A DNA stretch of 64,000 nt from Marinobacter sp. 1-4A (GTDB taxonomy: Bacteria > Pseudomonadota > Gammaproteobacteria > Pseudomonadales > Oleiphilaceae): the NCBI RefSeq assembly GCF_016597725.1, contig NZ_VCGY01000003.1, positions 310,001 to 374,000 on the forward strand. Direction: 5' to 3'. The notes under the pieces are model-generated. The model did no database searches and was not told the origin of the DNA. It saw nothing but the letters and a program-made list of their open reading frames with translations. The position numbers and the translations under genes are program-made. Below, in pieces: positions 46,412 through 56,001 of this stretch (its first letter is position 1; the number at the start of each line of letters is the position of its first letter).

Positions 46412-48604
46412 TCAGGGTGTCACGCTTGTTGTGTCGGGCTGACGGCGCTGGCTATTCCCCCGTCGCCAACCGTGCAGTTTTTCCAGCAGTCTGAGAATGG
46501 TTTCAGGCGCATTGGCTCGCTTCCATTCACCGGCCGCGTATTTTGCGGATTCGTTCCAGGTAGGGTACGGGTGAATGGTTCCCAAGATCTTGTTGAGCCC
46601 CAGACCGTGTTTCATGGCGAGAGTAAACTCCGCGAGGATTTCAGCGGCGTGGGCACCCACAACCACAGCACCGAGGATTTTATCCTTCCCCGGCGGCGTA
46701 AGTACCTTGATGAAGCCATAATCGTCACTGTCAGCAATCGCTCGGTCGAGATCGTCCAGACCGAAGCGGGTGAGTTCGTAGGCAACGCCTTGTTCCTTGG
46801 CCTCCGCCTCGCTCAGGCCCACACGGGCCACTTCCGGCGAGGTGAAGGTTATCCAGGGCATCACCCGGTAATCCACCTTGAAGCGCTTGAACTGGCCGAA
46901 CAGGCCGTTTACCGCCGCATACCACGCCTGATGTGAAGCCGCATGGGTAAACTGATAAGGACCGGCCACATCGCCACAGGCAAACACGTTTGGATAACGC
47001 AGGCTCATGTCGTCTTCAACCGGCACTGTGCCGTTCGGCAAAGGCTCAATGCCAATCCGGTTGAGATTCAGCCCAGCGGTGTTTGCGGAGCGGCCTACGG
47101 CCACCAGAACCTGATCAAAGGGAATACGCACCTGTTGGCCCTTGTGATCGCAGTAGGCCACTTTCTCGCCGTCTTCCGTGCAGAACTTTGTAGCGGCATG
47201 GTTCAAGCGCAGATCAATACCATCTGCCTCAAACTGTTTCTTTACCACCTCGGATACATCAAGGTCTTCTTTTGCAAGCAAGCGATCATCACGCTCTACT
47301 TGAGTCACCTGAGTGCCCAAGCGTGCAAAGGCGTGGGCCAGTTCCGAGCCTATGGGGCCGCCACCCAGTACCAGCAATCGCTGCGGTTGTTCCTCCAGAT
47401 CCCACAGGTTATCTGACGTGAGCGGGTTAATGTCCGCAAGCCCCGGTATCGGGGGCATGGCCGGTTTGCCGCCAGTAGCGACTACAATGCTGCGGGCGGT
47501 GAGGCGTTCGGTGCGGCCATCGTTGTGTTTTACCTCCAGCTCCCAAGGAGATATGAAACTGGCTTCGCCGAAGATGCAGTCCACGCCCAGTTTTTGGTAG
47601 CGCTCTGGGGAATCGTGGGGCTCTATTTTTGCCACCACATCCTTCACCCGGTTCATGATGTTCTTGAAAGAGCCCTTCACCGGCACAGATTCCAGCCCGT
47701 AACGATTAGCATGGCGCATGGTGTCTGCGGCTTTGGCACTACGAATCAGCGCCTTGGAGGGAACACAGCCAGTATTGAGGCAATCGCCACCCAGCTTGTG
47801 CTTCTCAATCAGTGCCACCTTGGCCTTTACAGCCGCGGCAATGTAGGCGGACACCAGACCGGCAGAACCACCACCAATTACCAGCAGGTTGTAATCAAAG
47901 GATTCCGGCTTTTGCCAGTTGGCGTATACGCGGCGGCGGCGAATAAAGCCCACCACAAACTTGGCAATCAGCGGGAAAATGCCCAGCAGGGCAAAGGAAA
48001 TTAGAAGATCTGCAGAAACAATATCAGAGGTGGATTGTATCTGGCCCAACTGGGTGCCCGCGTTCACATAGATGAAGGTGCCCGGCAGCATGGCCACCCA
48101 GCTCACTAATGCGTATGTGCGCAGCTTCATGGAGGTCAGGCCCATGGCCAGATTAATCAGGAAAAACGGAAACACCGGAACCAGTCTCAGCGTTGCCAGA
48201 TAAAAGGCGCCGTCTTTTTCCACGCCTCTGTCCATCTTCGCCACAGTTTCCCGATAGCGGGAACGCAAGGTATCGCGCATCAAGAATCTTGCAACGAGAA
48301 AGGCAAGGGAAGCACCCACAGTAGACGCCAAGGAAACCGCCAGCAGCCCGTATATATTGCCAAAAAACGCACCACCTGCGAGAGTCATTATCACCGCGCC
48401 GGGCAAGGATAGTGCAGTCACCAGCACGTAAATTGCCGTATAGCCAGCAACCGCGAGCAAAAGATTGACTTCAATCCATTGGGCCAGACTAGCTTGATGG
48501 GACTGCAAGTTTGCCAGCGTCAGCAGTTTATGGCCGTCCAGACCAATAAAAATGCTAATAATGGCCACAATTGCCACTATGAGTGTCACCTTGCTTCGTT
48601 TCAT
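46412..48604 (-). CDS. TVP38/TMEM64 membrane domain fused to mercuric-reductase-like flavoprotein
   Basis: 730 residues from the ATG at 48604. The first ~235 residues are a TVP38/DedA-like membrane domain with the core GGAFFGNIYGLLAVSLAST. The rest is a class I pyridine-nucleotide disulfide oxidoreductase: FAD motif VIGGGSAGLVSAYIA, redox disulfide GGDCLNTGCVPSKA, NAD(P) motif LGGGPIGSELAHAFARLG, and C-terminal dimerisation domain with HPYPTWNE (the catalytic His region). It lacks an extra Cys pair at the very C-terminus, so mercury reduction is doubtful; a membrane-linked thiol or metalloid redox role is an inference. Confidence 0.87.
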   Translation of the reverse strand: MKRSKVTLIVAIVAIISIFIGLDGHKLLTLANLQSHQASLAQWIEVNLLLAVAGYTAIYVLVTALSLPGAVIMTLAGGAFFGNIYGLLAVSLASTVGASLAFLVARFLMRDTLRSRYRETVAKMDRGVEKDGAFYLATLRLVPVFPFFLINLAMGLTSMKLRTYALVSWVAMLPGTFIYVNAGTQLGQIQSTSDIVSADLLISFALLGIFPLIAKFVVGFIRRRRVYANWQKPESFDYNLLVIGGGSAGLVSAYIAAAVKAKVALIEKHKLGGDCLNTGCVPSKALIRSAKAADTMRHANRYGLESVPVKGSFKNIMNRVKDVVAKIEPHDSPERYQKLGVDCIFGEASFISPWELEVKHNDGRTERLTARSIVVATGGKPAMPPIPGLADINPLTSDNLWDLEEQPQRLLVLGGGPIGSELAHAFARLGTQVTQVERDDRLLAKEDLDVSEVVKKQFEADGIDLRLNHAATKFCTEDGEKVAYCDHKGQQVRIPFDQVLVAVGRSANTAGLNLNRIGIEPLPNGTVPVEDDMSLRYPNVFACGDVAGPYQFTHAASHQAWYAAVNGLFGQFKRFKVDYRVMPWITFTSPEVARVGLSEAEAKEQGVAYELTRFGLDDLDRAIADSDDYGFIKVLTPPGKDKILGAVVVGAHAAEILAEFTLAMKHGLGLNKILGTIHPYPTWNESAKYAAGEWKRANAPETILRLLEKLHGWRRGNSQRRQPDTTSVTP

Positions 48605-48745
48605 GTTTAAGCCTGTTAGAAATGTATACATCAATACGTATATCGCTGTGACAGGATCACGGCCCAAATGTTACAGCGGATAGGAAATGAATTTGCGAAA
48701 CTTACCCGTGGCGGGAAAAATAAATAGAAACAACCGGAGTGAACC

Positions 48746-49501
48746 ATGTTCCTGAACTGGCTGGCGAAACGTCTCGCCGCTTATCTTTCCAAACAAGTGG
48801 CGCAACATTCCGTGCCCACCTCAACCTATGAGGCTCTGGAAAAGGCGCTCAGGCCCGGCGATGTTTTACTCGTAGAAGGTGACACACGCATCAGCGTGGC
48901 AATAAAGTACCTAACCCAATCCACCTGGTCTCACGCAGTTCTTTATTTGGGGCCGGATGCGGGTTTGGGAATGTCCAAAGACGGCGAGCCAAACACACTG
49001 ATCGAGGCGGACCTGGAGGTTGGCATTCGACCTCTGCCGTTGTCTTTTTACCGCAACAGCCATACCCGAATCTGCCGACCTGTGGGGCTTGATGACGATA
49101 ATATCAACATGCTCGCTGAGTATGCGTTGAGCCGGCTAGGTAACCAATACGATCTGAAAAACGTGTTTGATCTGGCCCGCTATCTTATACAAACACCCCC
49201 TGTACCTTCACGGCACAGACACAAATTGCTATCGCTCGGAAGTGGCGACCCTACACGTACGATATGCTCCACGTTTATTGCAGAAGGCTTCCAACGTCTG
49301 CGCTATCCTATACTTCCAACCATCGACACCATTCCCTCTAACGATCCCAACTGTCGGGACTGTATTCGTGAGCATTACCGAATCCGGCAAACATCCTTGT
49401 TCACACCCAGAGATTTTGATGCATCCCCCTACTTCCGGATTATCAAACCCACTCTGGAAAGCGATTTCAATTTCAGGGCCATCGACTGGGCCGATCTTTG
49501 A
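48746..49501 (+). CDS. YiiX/YebB-like NlpC/P60 cysteine hydrolase
   Basis: 251 residues. The permuted papain-like arrangement is visible: H63 in STWSHAVLYLG before the Cys C174 in RTICSTFIAEGF. GDVLLVEGDTRIS is the usual opening of the YiiX family. No signal peptide, although the first 20 residues are an amphipathic helix. Such enzymes cut amide bonds, possibly in peptidoglycan peptides or lipids. Divergent from the TVP38 fusion gene. Confidence 0.75.
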   Translation: MFLNWLAKRLAAYLSKQVAQHSVPTSTYEALEKALRPGDVLLVEGDTRISVAIKYLTQSTWSHAVLYLGPDAGLGMSKDGEPNTLIEADLEVGIRPLPLSFYRNSHTRICRPVGLDDDNINMLAEYALSRLGNQYDLKNVFDLARYLIQTPPVPSRHRHKLLSLGSGDPTRTICSTFIAEGFQRLRYPILPTIDTIPSNDPNCRDCIREHYRIRQTSLFTPRDFDASPYFRIIKPTLESDFNFRAIDWADL

Positions 49502-49570
49502 TCTACCTGCATTGCCCAATTTTCACCCCGGACTATGCTTCAGGTAGGATGCACGTCGTAAGGAGGTTTT

Positions 49571-50325
49571 ATGAAAACACTATTGCTCAATACCTTTTTG
49601 ACCATTGCACTGATCACAAGCGCACCTTTGCTGGCGCAGGATAAGCCCCTGAGAGTTGGCATGTCTGGCCAGTACTTTCCGTTTACCTTTGTGGAGCAGG
49701 ATCAGCTCAAAGGCTTCGAAGTCGATGTCATGAACGCGGTGGGCAAGGAGATGGGGCGTGATATCCAGTACGAGACCGCCAATTTCTCCGGTCTGTTTGG
49801 CATGCTGCAATCCGAGCGCATCGACACGGTCGCTAACCAGATCACCATCACCGACGAGCGCAAGAAAGCCTATGTGTTCAGCGACCCTTACGTTTACGAC
49901 GGTGCGCAGGTCGTCACCAAGGAAGGCAATACCGAAGTCCGCCGTGTGGAAGACCTAAAAGGGAAAACCGTTGCGGTTAATTTGGGCTCCAACTTTGAGG
50001 CACTCCTAAAGGAGCTGCCTATGCGGACCAGATCACCATTAAAACCTATGAGAGCAATCTGGAACGAGACACCGCTCTTGGGCGTGTGGACGCATTTGTG
50101 ATGGACCGGGTCAGCGCCAGCCAGATCATCAAGGAAAAACCACTGCCCCTTGAACTGGCAGGCCCCACTTTCTCCCAGATCACCAACGCTTACCCGTTCC
50201 ACGACACCAAAGCCGGGCGCGCCCTGCGGGACGAAGTGAACAAGGCTTTGGAAACCTTGCGAGAAAACGGCACTCTGGCGTCCATTTCCGAGAAGTGGTT
50301 CGGCACAGACATCACCAAGCCCTGA
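49571..50325 (+). pseudogene. Amino-acid ABC transporter substrate-binding protein, frameshifted
   Basis: An N-terminal frame (49571-50101) with a signal peptide (ending LLAQDK) and PBP type II sequence (MSGQYFPFTFVEQDQLKGFEV, ITDERKKAYVFSDPY) continues in another frame (about 50008-50325: ADQITIKTYESN, GRVDAFVMDRVSAS, LASISEKWFG). Adding one A to the AAA at 50008-50010 restores one 251-residue protein reading through LLKGAAYADQ. So a one-base loss in a short A-run breaks it. Either a true recent mutation or a sequencing error; the permease and ATPase downstream are intact. Confidence 0.8.
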
Positions 50326-50350
50326 GGGGCACACCGAGGCCTGTTTCCCT

Positions 50351-51025
50351 ATGGACGTGTTGAACGTCGAGTACATGCTTGGTCTGGTACCGGTTCTGCT
50401 CCGCTACCTGCCCCTCACCCTGCAACTGGCGGGCATCGGAATGGTGCTTGCGCTGATTCTTGCCTGTTTGTTTGCGGTTGTTCGGGTGCTGCGCATTCCG
50501 GTGCTTAATCAGTTAACCATCGTATTTATTTCTTTCTTCAGGGGCACACCGTTGCTGGTGCAACTGTTCCTGTTCTACTACGGATTGCCTCAACTGTTCA
50601 GCGCACTAACGGTCATAGATGGCGTTACCGCGACAGTGATGGGCTTAACCATGCATTTTTCCGCCTACATGGCCGAATCCATCCGCGCCGCCATCGTGGG
50701 GGTCGATCGCAGCCAAACGGAAGCCGCCCTGTCCATCGGCATGACCAACGGGCAGCTGATGCGGCGGATTGTCCTGCCCCAGGCTACCCGGGTGGCCTTG
50801 CCCACCCTGATGAACTACTTCATCGACATGATCAAGGCGACCTCGCTCGCCTTCACTCTGGGCGTTACCGAACTCATGGGCGCCACCCAGAAAGAAGCCG
50901 CTGGCAGCTTCCTGTACTTCGAGGCCTTCATTGTTGCCGCCATCATGTACTGGATTGTGGTTGAGCTGCTTTCCAAGCTTCAGAACTATCTGGAAACCCG
51001 CCTGAACAAGGCTTATAACCGATGA
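50351..51025 (+). CDS. Amino-acid ABC transporter permease (HisM/GlnP type)
   Basis: 224 residues with about five membrane helices. The His/Glu/Gln/Arg/opine permease pattern is seen in [34 protein letters not shown] and the EAA loop [22 protein letters not shown]. It imports polar amino acids with the binding protein upstream and the ATPase that overlaps its stop (ATGA). The ligand (a cystine-like or other polar amino acid) cannot be told from sequence. Confidence 0.92.
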   Translation: MDVLNVEYMLGLVPVLLRYLPLTLQLAGIGMVLALILACLFAVVRVLRIPVLNQLTIVFISFFRGTPLLVQLFLFYYGLPQLFSALTVIDGVTATVMGLTMHFSAYMAESIRAAIVGVDRSQTEAALSIGMTNGQLMRRIVLPQATRVALPTLMNYFIDMIKATSLAFTLGVTELMGATQKEAAGSFLYFEAFIVAAIMYWIVVELLSKLQNYLETRLNKAYNR

Positions 51026-51768
51026 TCAAACTGGCATCTCTGAGCAAACATTTCGGCAAAACCGTGGTTCTCGACGGGATCGACCTGACCATTGAGAAAG
51101 GCGAAATTGTGGTGATTATCGGCCCATCGGGAACCGGAAAATCCACCCTGTTGCGCTGCATCAACTTTCTGGAGCAACCCACTTCCGGAACCATGACCGT
51201 GGGTGATCTCACGGTGGACGTAAACCGCGCCAGCCGGGCAGATATCCTGGCCATGCGCCGGCAAACCGCTTTCGTGTTCCAGAACTATGCGTTGTTTGCC
51301 AACAAGACCGCACTGCAGAACATCGCAGAACGCCTGCTGGTAGTGGATAAATGGCCGAAAGAAAAGGCCGACCAAAAGGCCCGGGAGATCCTTGAACAGA
51401 TTGGACTGGCCGACAAGGCCGGTGCCTACCCCGCGTCTATGTCCGGTGGCCAACAACAACGGGTTGGCATTGGCCGCGCCATGGCCGCTGGCGCCGAAGT
51501 CATCCTGTTTGATGAACCCACCTCCTCACTGGACCCGGAATGGGTGGAGGAGGTATTGGGGCTGATGAAGCAGTTGGCATCAGAGCGCCAGACCATGATG
51601 GTGGTCACGCATGAAATGTCGTTTGCACGGGACGTGGCCGACCGGGTGATCTTTATCGACGGTGGCCGCATTGTGGAACAGGGGCCACCCAGCGAGATTT
51701 TCCATAACCCGAGGGACCCCCGAACCAAAGATTTTCTGAAGAAAATTCTAGCCACCAACCCTGTGTGA
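51022..51768 (+). CDS. Amino-acid ABC transporter ATP-binding protein
   Basis: 248 residues. Walker [10 protein letters not shown], signature [15 protein letters not shown], Walker [15 protein letters not shown] and the H-loop VVTHEMSFA are complete. It belongs to the polar amino acid uptake (GlnQ/HisP) group. Starts inside the permease stop codon. Ends 9 bases before the convergent PEBP gene. Confidence 0.94.
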   Translation: MIKLASLSKHFGKTVVLDGIDLTIEKGEIVVIIGPSGTGKSTLLRCINFLEQPTSGTMTVGDLTVDVNRASRADILAMRRQTAFVFQNYALFANKTALQNIAERLLVVDKWPKEKADQKAREILEQIGLADKAGAYPASMSGGQQQRVGIGRAMAAGAEVILFDEPTSSLDPEWVEEVLGLMKQLASERQTMMVVTHEMSFARDVADRVIFIDGGRIVEQGPPSEIFHNPRDPRTKDFLKKILATNPV

Positions 51769-51777
51769 CAGAGCGGA

Positions 51778-52401
51778 TTAACGCAGGTCCGGATTCAGTG
51801 TATAAGTTCCGGTTACCCGGGCACTGGCCAGCACATGGCCGTCCATTGCCTTACGTACCGCCTCACCATCAAACGCTCCGGAAAGGCCCAGAGACTCCAC
51901 GTCCAATGCGTGCACTTCATAATGATAGTGATGCAGAAGCTCGTCGTTCCAAGGCGGGCAGGGGCCGTCATAGCCGAAGTAAGTTCCAGCCATATCAGGA
52001 TTGCCAGCAAGAAACTGGGTGAAGTTGTTTACACCGCGTAGGCCAAACGGGCCGGTGCTGCTATCTTTCCCTTTAGGTGTAACACCATCGCTGTCTTCGC
52101 CTTCAGGAATACGGCTAATACGGGCGGGGATATCCACCAACAGCCAGTGGAAGAAATCCACCCGCGGAATATCCTTTGAAATGGTTTTGCCTTCCTGATT
52201 CGCATCGTCTGCGACGCTAGGCACATCCGGATCAAACATCATGATCACGAAGCTTTTAGTGCCTGCGGGCGCACCTTCCCAAGACATTTCCGGGTTCCGG
52301 TTAGGGCCAAAGCTCATGCGATCTTCCGGGTGGAACACGCCGAACGCGAATATATCCGGGACGGGTTTGCCCTCTTCAATACCCTCAACGTTCAGTTTCA
52401 T
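51778..52401 (-). CDS. YbhB/YbcL-type phosphatidylethanolamine-binding protein
   Basis: 207 residues. The PEBP ligand-pocket sequences are present: NPEMSWEGAPAGTKSFVIMMFDPDVP, DFFHWLLVDIP (with the conserved His) and YFGYDGPCPP plus HHYHYEVHALD. No signal peptide. Bacterial PEBP-like proteins have no settled role. GGAGAAAGCACC before the ATG gives a good ribosome site. Monocistronic. Confidence 0.9.
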   Translation of the reverse strand: MKLNVEGIEEGKPVPDIFAFGVFHPEDRMSFGPNRNPEMSWEGAPAGTKSFVIMMFDPDVPSVADDANQEGKTISKDIPRVDFFHWLLVDIPARISRIPEGEDSDGVTPKGKDSSTGPFGLRGVNNFTQFLAGNPDMAGTYFGYDGPCPPWNDELLHHYHYEVHALDVESLGLSGAFDGEAVRKAMDGHVLASARVTGTYTLNPDLR

Positions 52402-52555
52402 GGTGCTTTCTCCTTTACAGTGATTGCCATTATCAACTGGATTCTATTCCAGCAATTATGTCTGAGACTAACTCATTCTGTGATAAAAGGTTGTATCAAC
52501 GGTATCCTACCCCTGTCTACCGTCATGGTTCACCACTGCTTTCAATGGAGCCCAA

Positions 52556-52888
52556 ATGAGCGAAAACCAACCCGGCCAGCCACAGCAGCCGGAAAATCAA
52601 ATGGATAAAGACGCCATCGCCTTCGCCCAAGGCATTTTTGAACTGGCACGCAACGGCGGTACTAGCATGTTGCGCCCAATGCTAGAAGCAGGCGTACCGG
52701 TGAACATGCGCACCAGCGATGGCAAAAGCCTGCTCATGCTTGCTGCCAGCAACGGCCATGCAGATACGGTGCAGCTTCTGCTGGAAAAAGGCGCCAACCC
52801 GGAATTACAGGACGCAGAAGGCAATACGGCACTGAGCCTTGCACAGGACATGGATGCCAAAGAAGCCATCAAACACCTGAGTCCTTAG
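52556..52888 (+). CDS. Small ankyrin-repeat protein
   Basis: 110 residues with two to three ankyrin repeats (GGTSMLRPMLEAGVPVNMRT; GKSLLMLAASNGHADTVQLLL; AEGNTALSLAQDMDAKEAI). The N-terminal ~30 residues are Gln/Pro/Asn-rich and probably disordered. It likely binds a partner protein; the partner is unknown. 24 bases upstream of the spermidine-synthase-like gene. Confidence 0.8.
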   Translation: MSENQPGQPQQPENQMDKDAIAFAQGIFELARNGGTSMLRPMLEAGVPVNMRTSDGKSLLMLAASNGHADTVQLLLEKGANPELQDAEGNTALSLAQDMDAKEAIKHLSP

Positions 52889-52912
52889 CAAGCCCCTGTC
52901 AAAGAGCACCCT

Positions 52913-53653
52913 ATGTTCAACAAAGGCGATATTATTCACCACAGCCGGGACAAACTCGGTAGCATTTTGGTGATCGACTACCGTAAACATCGGGTACTAA
53001 CCTTCAATTCGGTGTTTGAGCAAAGCAAGATTGATCGGCGATACCCGCACGTGCCCGTGCATGAGTACAGCCGGGCGATGTTACTTCCCGCAGCCTTCAG
53101 CAACCCACAACACGTCACCATACTAGGGCTTGGCGGCGGCGTGATGGCCAGCGCCTTTCATCATCTTTTTCCGGAATGTCAGGTGCACGCGGTTGAACTG
53201 CGCCAAGCGGTGTTGGATGTAGCTCGGGAGTATTTTGGGCTACCCAGTAGCGAACGCCTAAACGTAACCATTGCTGATGCCCGCAATGCCTTGAGCGAGC
53301 TGCCAAACGCCAGCACCGATATCATTCTAGCCGACCTTTACAGCGCAGACCGGATGAGCCCTGCACAGGCACAGCGCCAGTTTGTAGAAAACTGCAGCCG
53401 AGCGCTCAGCACCAAGGGTTGGCTGGTACTGAATTACCACCTCACGCCAGACCCCGAAGGGCCTTACTTCCGCCAGCTTCGAAAGCACTTTTCCGAGCTG
53501 CTGGTGTTTAAAAGCAAAACCAACAACACCGTTGTTTACGCCAGCAAACAGCCCTTCGAGGCCATACACCCGAAAGACCCGGTATTGGCCAACCTCGAAA
53601 AACGCCTACCTATCGATTGGAGCCGACTCATGAGCAGAGTCAGCAGGCTTTAG
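52913..53653 (+). CDS. Spermidine-synthase-like methyltransferase-fold protein
   Basis: 246 residues of the SpeE-like Rossmann fold. The nucleotide motif ILGLGGGVMAS, acidic VHAVELRQAVLDVAREYFGL and IADARNALSE correspond to the decarboxy-SAM/SAM pocket, and DIILADLYSADRM to the next strand. Key catalytic acidic residues of true spermidine synthases (the GGGDG with Asp) are altered, so it may be a SAM-using paralogue and not a polyamine enzyme. Probably co-transcribed with the ankyrin gene. Confidence 0.78.
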   Translation: MFNKGDIIHHSRDKLGSILVIDYRKHRVLTFNSVFEQSKIDRRYPHVPVHEYSRAMLLPAAFSNPQHVTILGLGGGVMASAFHHLFPECQVHAVELRQAVLDVAREYFGLPSSERLNVTIADARNALSELPNASTDIILADLYSADRMSPAQAQRQFVENCSRALSTKGWLVLNYHLTPDPEGPYFRQLRKHFSELLVFKSKTNNTVVYASKQPFEAIHPKDPVLANLEKRLPIDWSRLMSRVSRL

Positions 53654-53677
53654 AAGCGAGCCGCACATTGCGTATCT

Positions 53678-54238
53678 TCAAGCCCACTTTTCCTGCGGCG
53701 GAACATAGCTGCTAAAACCATCAACCAGTTCTTTCGGAGTGTGTGCCAATACGATCATATCGAGGTACTGTTGCTTCACAAATCCGGCCGCAACCATGGT
53801 TTTTACCATGTCTAGCAGCGAATCGTAAAAGCCAGTCACGTTATAAAATGCACAAGGCTTCTTGTGAAAGCCGAGTTGGGCCCATGTCCAAACCTCAAAG
53901 ATTTCTTCCAAGGTGCCAATGCCGCCTGGCAGCGCTACGAAACCATCGGCCAGTTCTGCCATCTTCGCTTTACGCTCGTGCATGTTGCCCACCACAAACA
54001 GCTCGGTAAGGCCCGGATGTGCAAGCTCCCGGTTAACCAGATGCTGCGGGATAACGCCATACACCTTGCCGCCGCTTGCCAGCACCGCATCAGCAATAAT
54101 GCCCATTAGGCCAACATGCCCGCCGCCGAACACGAGGTCTATACCGTTATTACCGAAGAACTCGCCCAGTTCTCTGGCCTTCTCGGCATATAACGGCTCG
54201 TTACCTGAACGGGAACCACAGTAAACTGCTACTTTCAT
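53678..54238 (-). CDS. LOG-family protein (TIGR00730, nucleoside-monophosphate phosphoribohydrolase-like)
   Basis: 186 residues. The family motifs VYCGSRSG, FGGGHVGLMGIIADAVL, and PGGIGTLEEIFEVWTWAQL are all seen; PGGxGTxxE is the catalytic/nucleotide-binding signature. These hydrolyse purine nucleoside 5'-monophosphates and were first called lysine decarboxylases in error. No partner gene is linked. Divergent from NDH-2. Confidence 0.93.
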   Translation of the reverse strand: MKVAVYCGSRSGNEPLYAEKARELGEFFGNNGIDLVFGGGHVGLMGIIADAVLASGGKVYGVIPQHLVNRELAHPGLTELFVVGNMHERKAKMAELADGFVALPGGIGTLEEIFEVWTWAQLGFHKKPCAFYNVTGFYDSLLDMVKTMVAAGFVKQQYLDMIVLAHTPKELVDGFSSYVPPQEKWA

Positions 54239-54425
54239 ATGTTTCTGTCTCTAGCTGTGTAGTGAGTGGTCAATGGGTATTCCGACCAATTGTGCAGGCT
54301 GACCGGAGCGCGTTAGTATTCACCCCTCAGCGTCCGTATCCTACCCGTAAGCTGGCCCCAGTGACGACAGCCAAGTGTTTTTTCGCAAGAGCATTTGGCT
54401 TTCATTACTTAAAGGTCTGAATGCT

Positions 54426-55736
54426 ATGGATAATCTACATCACATTGTTGTGGTCGGCGGTGGCGCTGGCGGTCTCGAACTTGTTACAAGTTTAGGCAGG
54501 AAACTCGGCAAAAAAGGGAAAGCCCGGATTACTTTGGTAGACGCAGGTCTTACCCATGTTTGGAAACCCCTTCTGCACGAAGTTGCCTCCGGCTCCTTGG
54601 ATGCCAATTCCAACGAAGTAAACTACCGCGCTCACGCCCGTAAACACCATTACGAATTTCAGCTTGGGCGCATGAACGGCCTCAACCGTGAAGCCAAGGA
54701 GCTGGTCATCGCCCCTTTTGTTGATGAAGACGGCAACGAAGTGGTCCCCGAACGCCACCTTAAGTACGACACGCTGGTTATTGCCGTGGGCAGTACCGCC
54801 AACGATTTCGGCACCCCCGGCGCACAAGAGCATTGCCTATTTCTCGACAGCCTGAAGCAGGCACGGCGCTTTCACAATCTGATGCTCAATGCCTTCCTGC
54901 GCAAGAACCACGAAGGCTTGCACGGTCGGGATCACAGGCTCAACATCAGTATTATAGGCGCAGGTGCTACCGGCGTTGAGCTAGCAGCAGAGCTGAGAAC
55001 GGCATCACGTGAGCTGCCGGTGTACGGCATGAACCATCTGAAAGCCTCCGATGTATCCATCACTGTGATTGAAGCAGCCGACCGGATCTTGCCTGCACTT
55101 CCCGGCAGATTATCGGCAGCGGCCACCAAAGAACTCGAGCACCAAAATGTGAAGGTTTTGAACGGCCAGCCCGTCAGCGAGATTCGCTCTGGCCTTGTCG
55201 TACTGAAAGACGGCACCGAATTGCCTTCGGAAATGACGATCTGGGCTGCTGGCATTAAAGCGCCCGCCTTCCTTGCCAACCTTGATGGTCTGGAATCCAA
55301 CCGCAGCAACCAGCTGATCGTGCATCAGACGCTACAAACCACTCAGGATTCCAACATTTTCGCCTTTGGCGACTGCGCCGCCTGCCCACAACCGGATTCT
55401 GACAGACCCGTGGCACCCCGCGCTCAGGCCGCACACCAGCAGGCCGACACTCTGTTTAAAACTCTGTGTAACCGACTGGAAGGCAAAGACGCAGTACCCT
55501 TCGTGTATAACGACTACGGCTCACTCATCAACTTCAGCCACTACACCACCGTAGGCAACCTGATGGGCAACCTCTCGGGCCGCAGCATGTACATCGAAGG
55601 TAAGGTAGCCCGGCTGTTCTACGTATCACTTTACCGCATGCACCAGGTGGCATTGCACGGTTTTCTGCGCACTGGCGTGATCTGGTTTATGGATAAGATT
55701 GGTAGGGCGATGCAGCCACGGATGAAGTTGCATTGA
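54426..55736 (+). CDS. Type II NADH dehydrogenase-like FAD oxidoreductase (NDH-2)
   Basis: 436 residues from the ATG at 54426 (an in-frame ATG at 54375 is an alternative). Dinucleotide motifs VVVGGGAGGLELV (FAD) and SIIGAGATGVELAAEL (NADH) plus the second FAD motif FAFGDCAACPQ and the quinone-site AAHQQADTL-type block are visible. The C-terminal ~50 residues form an amphipathic membrane-anchoring region (HQVALHGFLRTGVIWF). It passes electrons from NADH to quinone without pumping protons. Confidence 0.92.
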   Translation: MDNLHHIVVVGGGAGGLELVTSLGRKLGKKGKARITLVDAGLTHVWKPLLHEVASGSLDANSNEVNYRAHARKHHYEFQLGRMNGLNREAKELVIAPFVDEDGNEVVPERHLKYDTLVIAVGSTANDFGTPGAQEHCLFLDSLKQARRFHNLMLNAFLRKNHEGLHGRDHRLNISIIGAGATGVELAAELRTASRELPVYGMNHLKASDVSITVIEAADRILPALPGRLSAAATKELEHQNVKVLNGQPVSEIRSGLVVLKDGTELPSEMTIWAAGIKAPAFLANLDGLESNRSNQLIVHQTLQTTQDSNIFAFGDCAACPQPDSDRPVAPRAQAAHQQADTLFKTLCNRLEGKDAVPFVYNDYGSLINFSHYTTVGNLMGNLSGRSMYIEGKVARLFYVSLYRMHQVALHGFLRTGVIWFMDKIGRAMQPRMKLH

Positions 55737-55824
55737 TGGCAGTGTGGAATGTGTTCTGTGGAGCATCAGATTAAGCGCAGCCCACAAACTATTAAGTATC
55801 ACGCTTTACTCTAATGGAGCTTAA

Positions 55825-55977
55825 TTATTTGCTGCTGTGCTTTGTCAGCGTGTTTCTGTCAGGCGAGCAACCACCCAGCGAGGGTATTTCGAGAACGTCG
55901 CCTGATACTGAAAGCGGAATACCGCTACCATCAAAGTCCAGCACGATCTCTTTCGGTGGCTCCGTGGTAGCGGAAAC
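55825..55977 (-). other. Possible 3' remnant of a coding sequence
   Basis: On the minus strand a 50-codon frame (ending TAA at 55825-55827) reads like a protein end, with LDFDGSGIPLSVSGDVLEIP-type composition, but has no start codon with a ribosome site and follows a stop directly. It lies 24 bases downstream of the lipoprotein gene. It may be a fragment of a lost gene or chance. Confidence 0.25.
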
Positions 55978-56001
55978 TTAGTTGCGACCTGACCCTTCAA
56001 G

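Noticed and set aside
48622-48631. ATGTATACAT palindrome upstream of the TVP38-flavoprotein gene
   Set aside because: Short A/T-rich dyad that also fits promoter elements; no regulator gene nearby to support an operator call.
50001-50015. Programmed -1 frameshift in the solute-binding protein gene
   Set aside because: CTCCTAAAG is not a slippery heptamer and no stimulatory structure is evident; a one-base indel explains it better.
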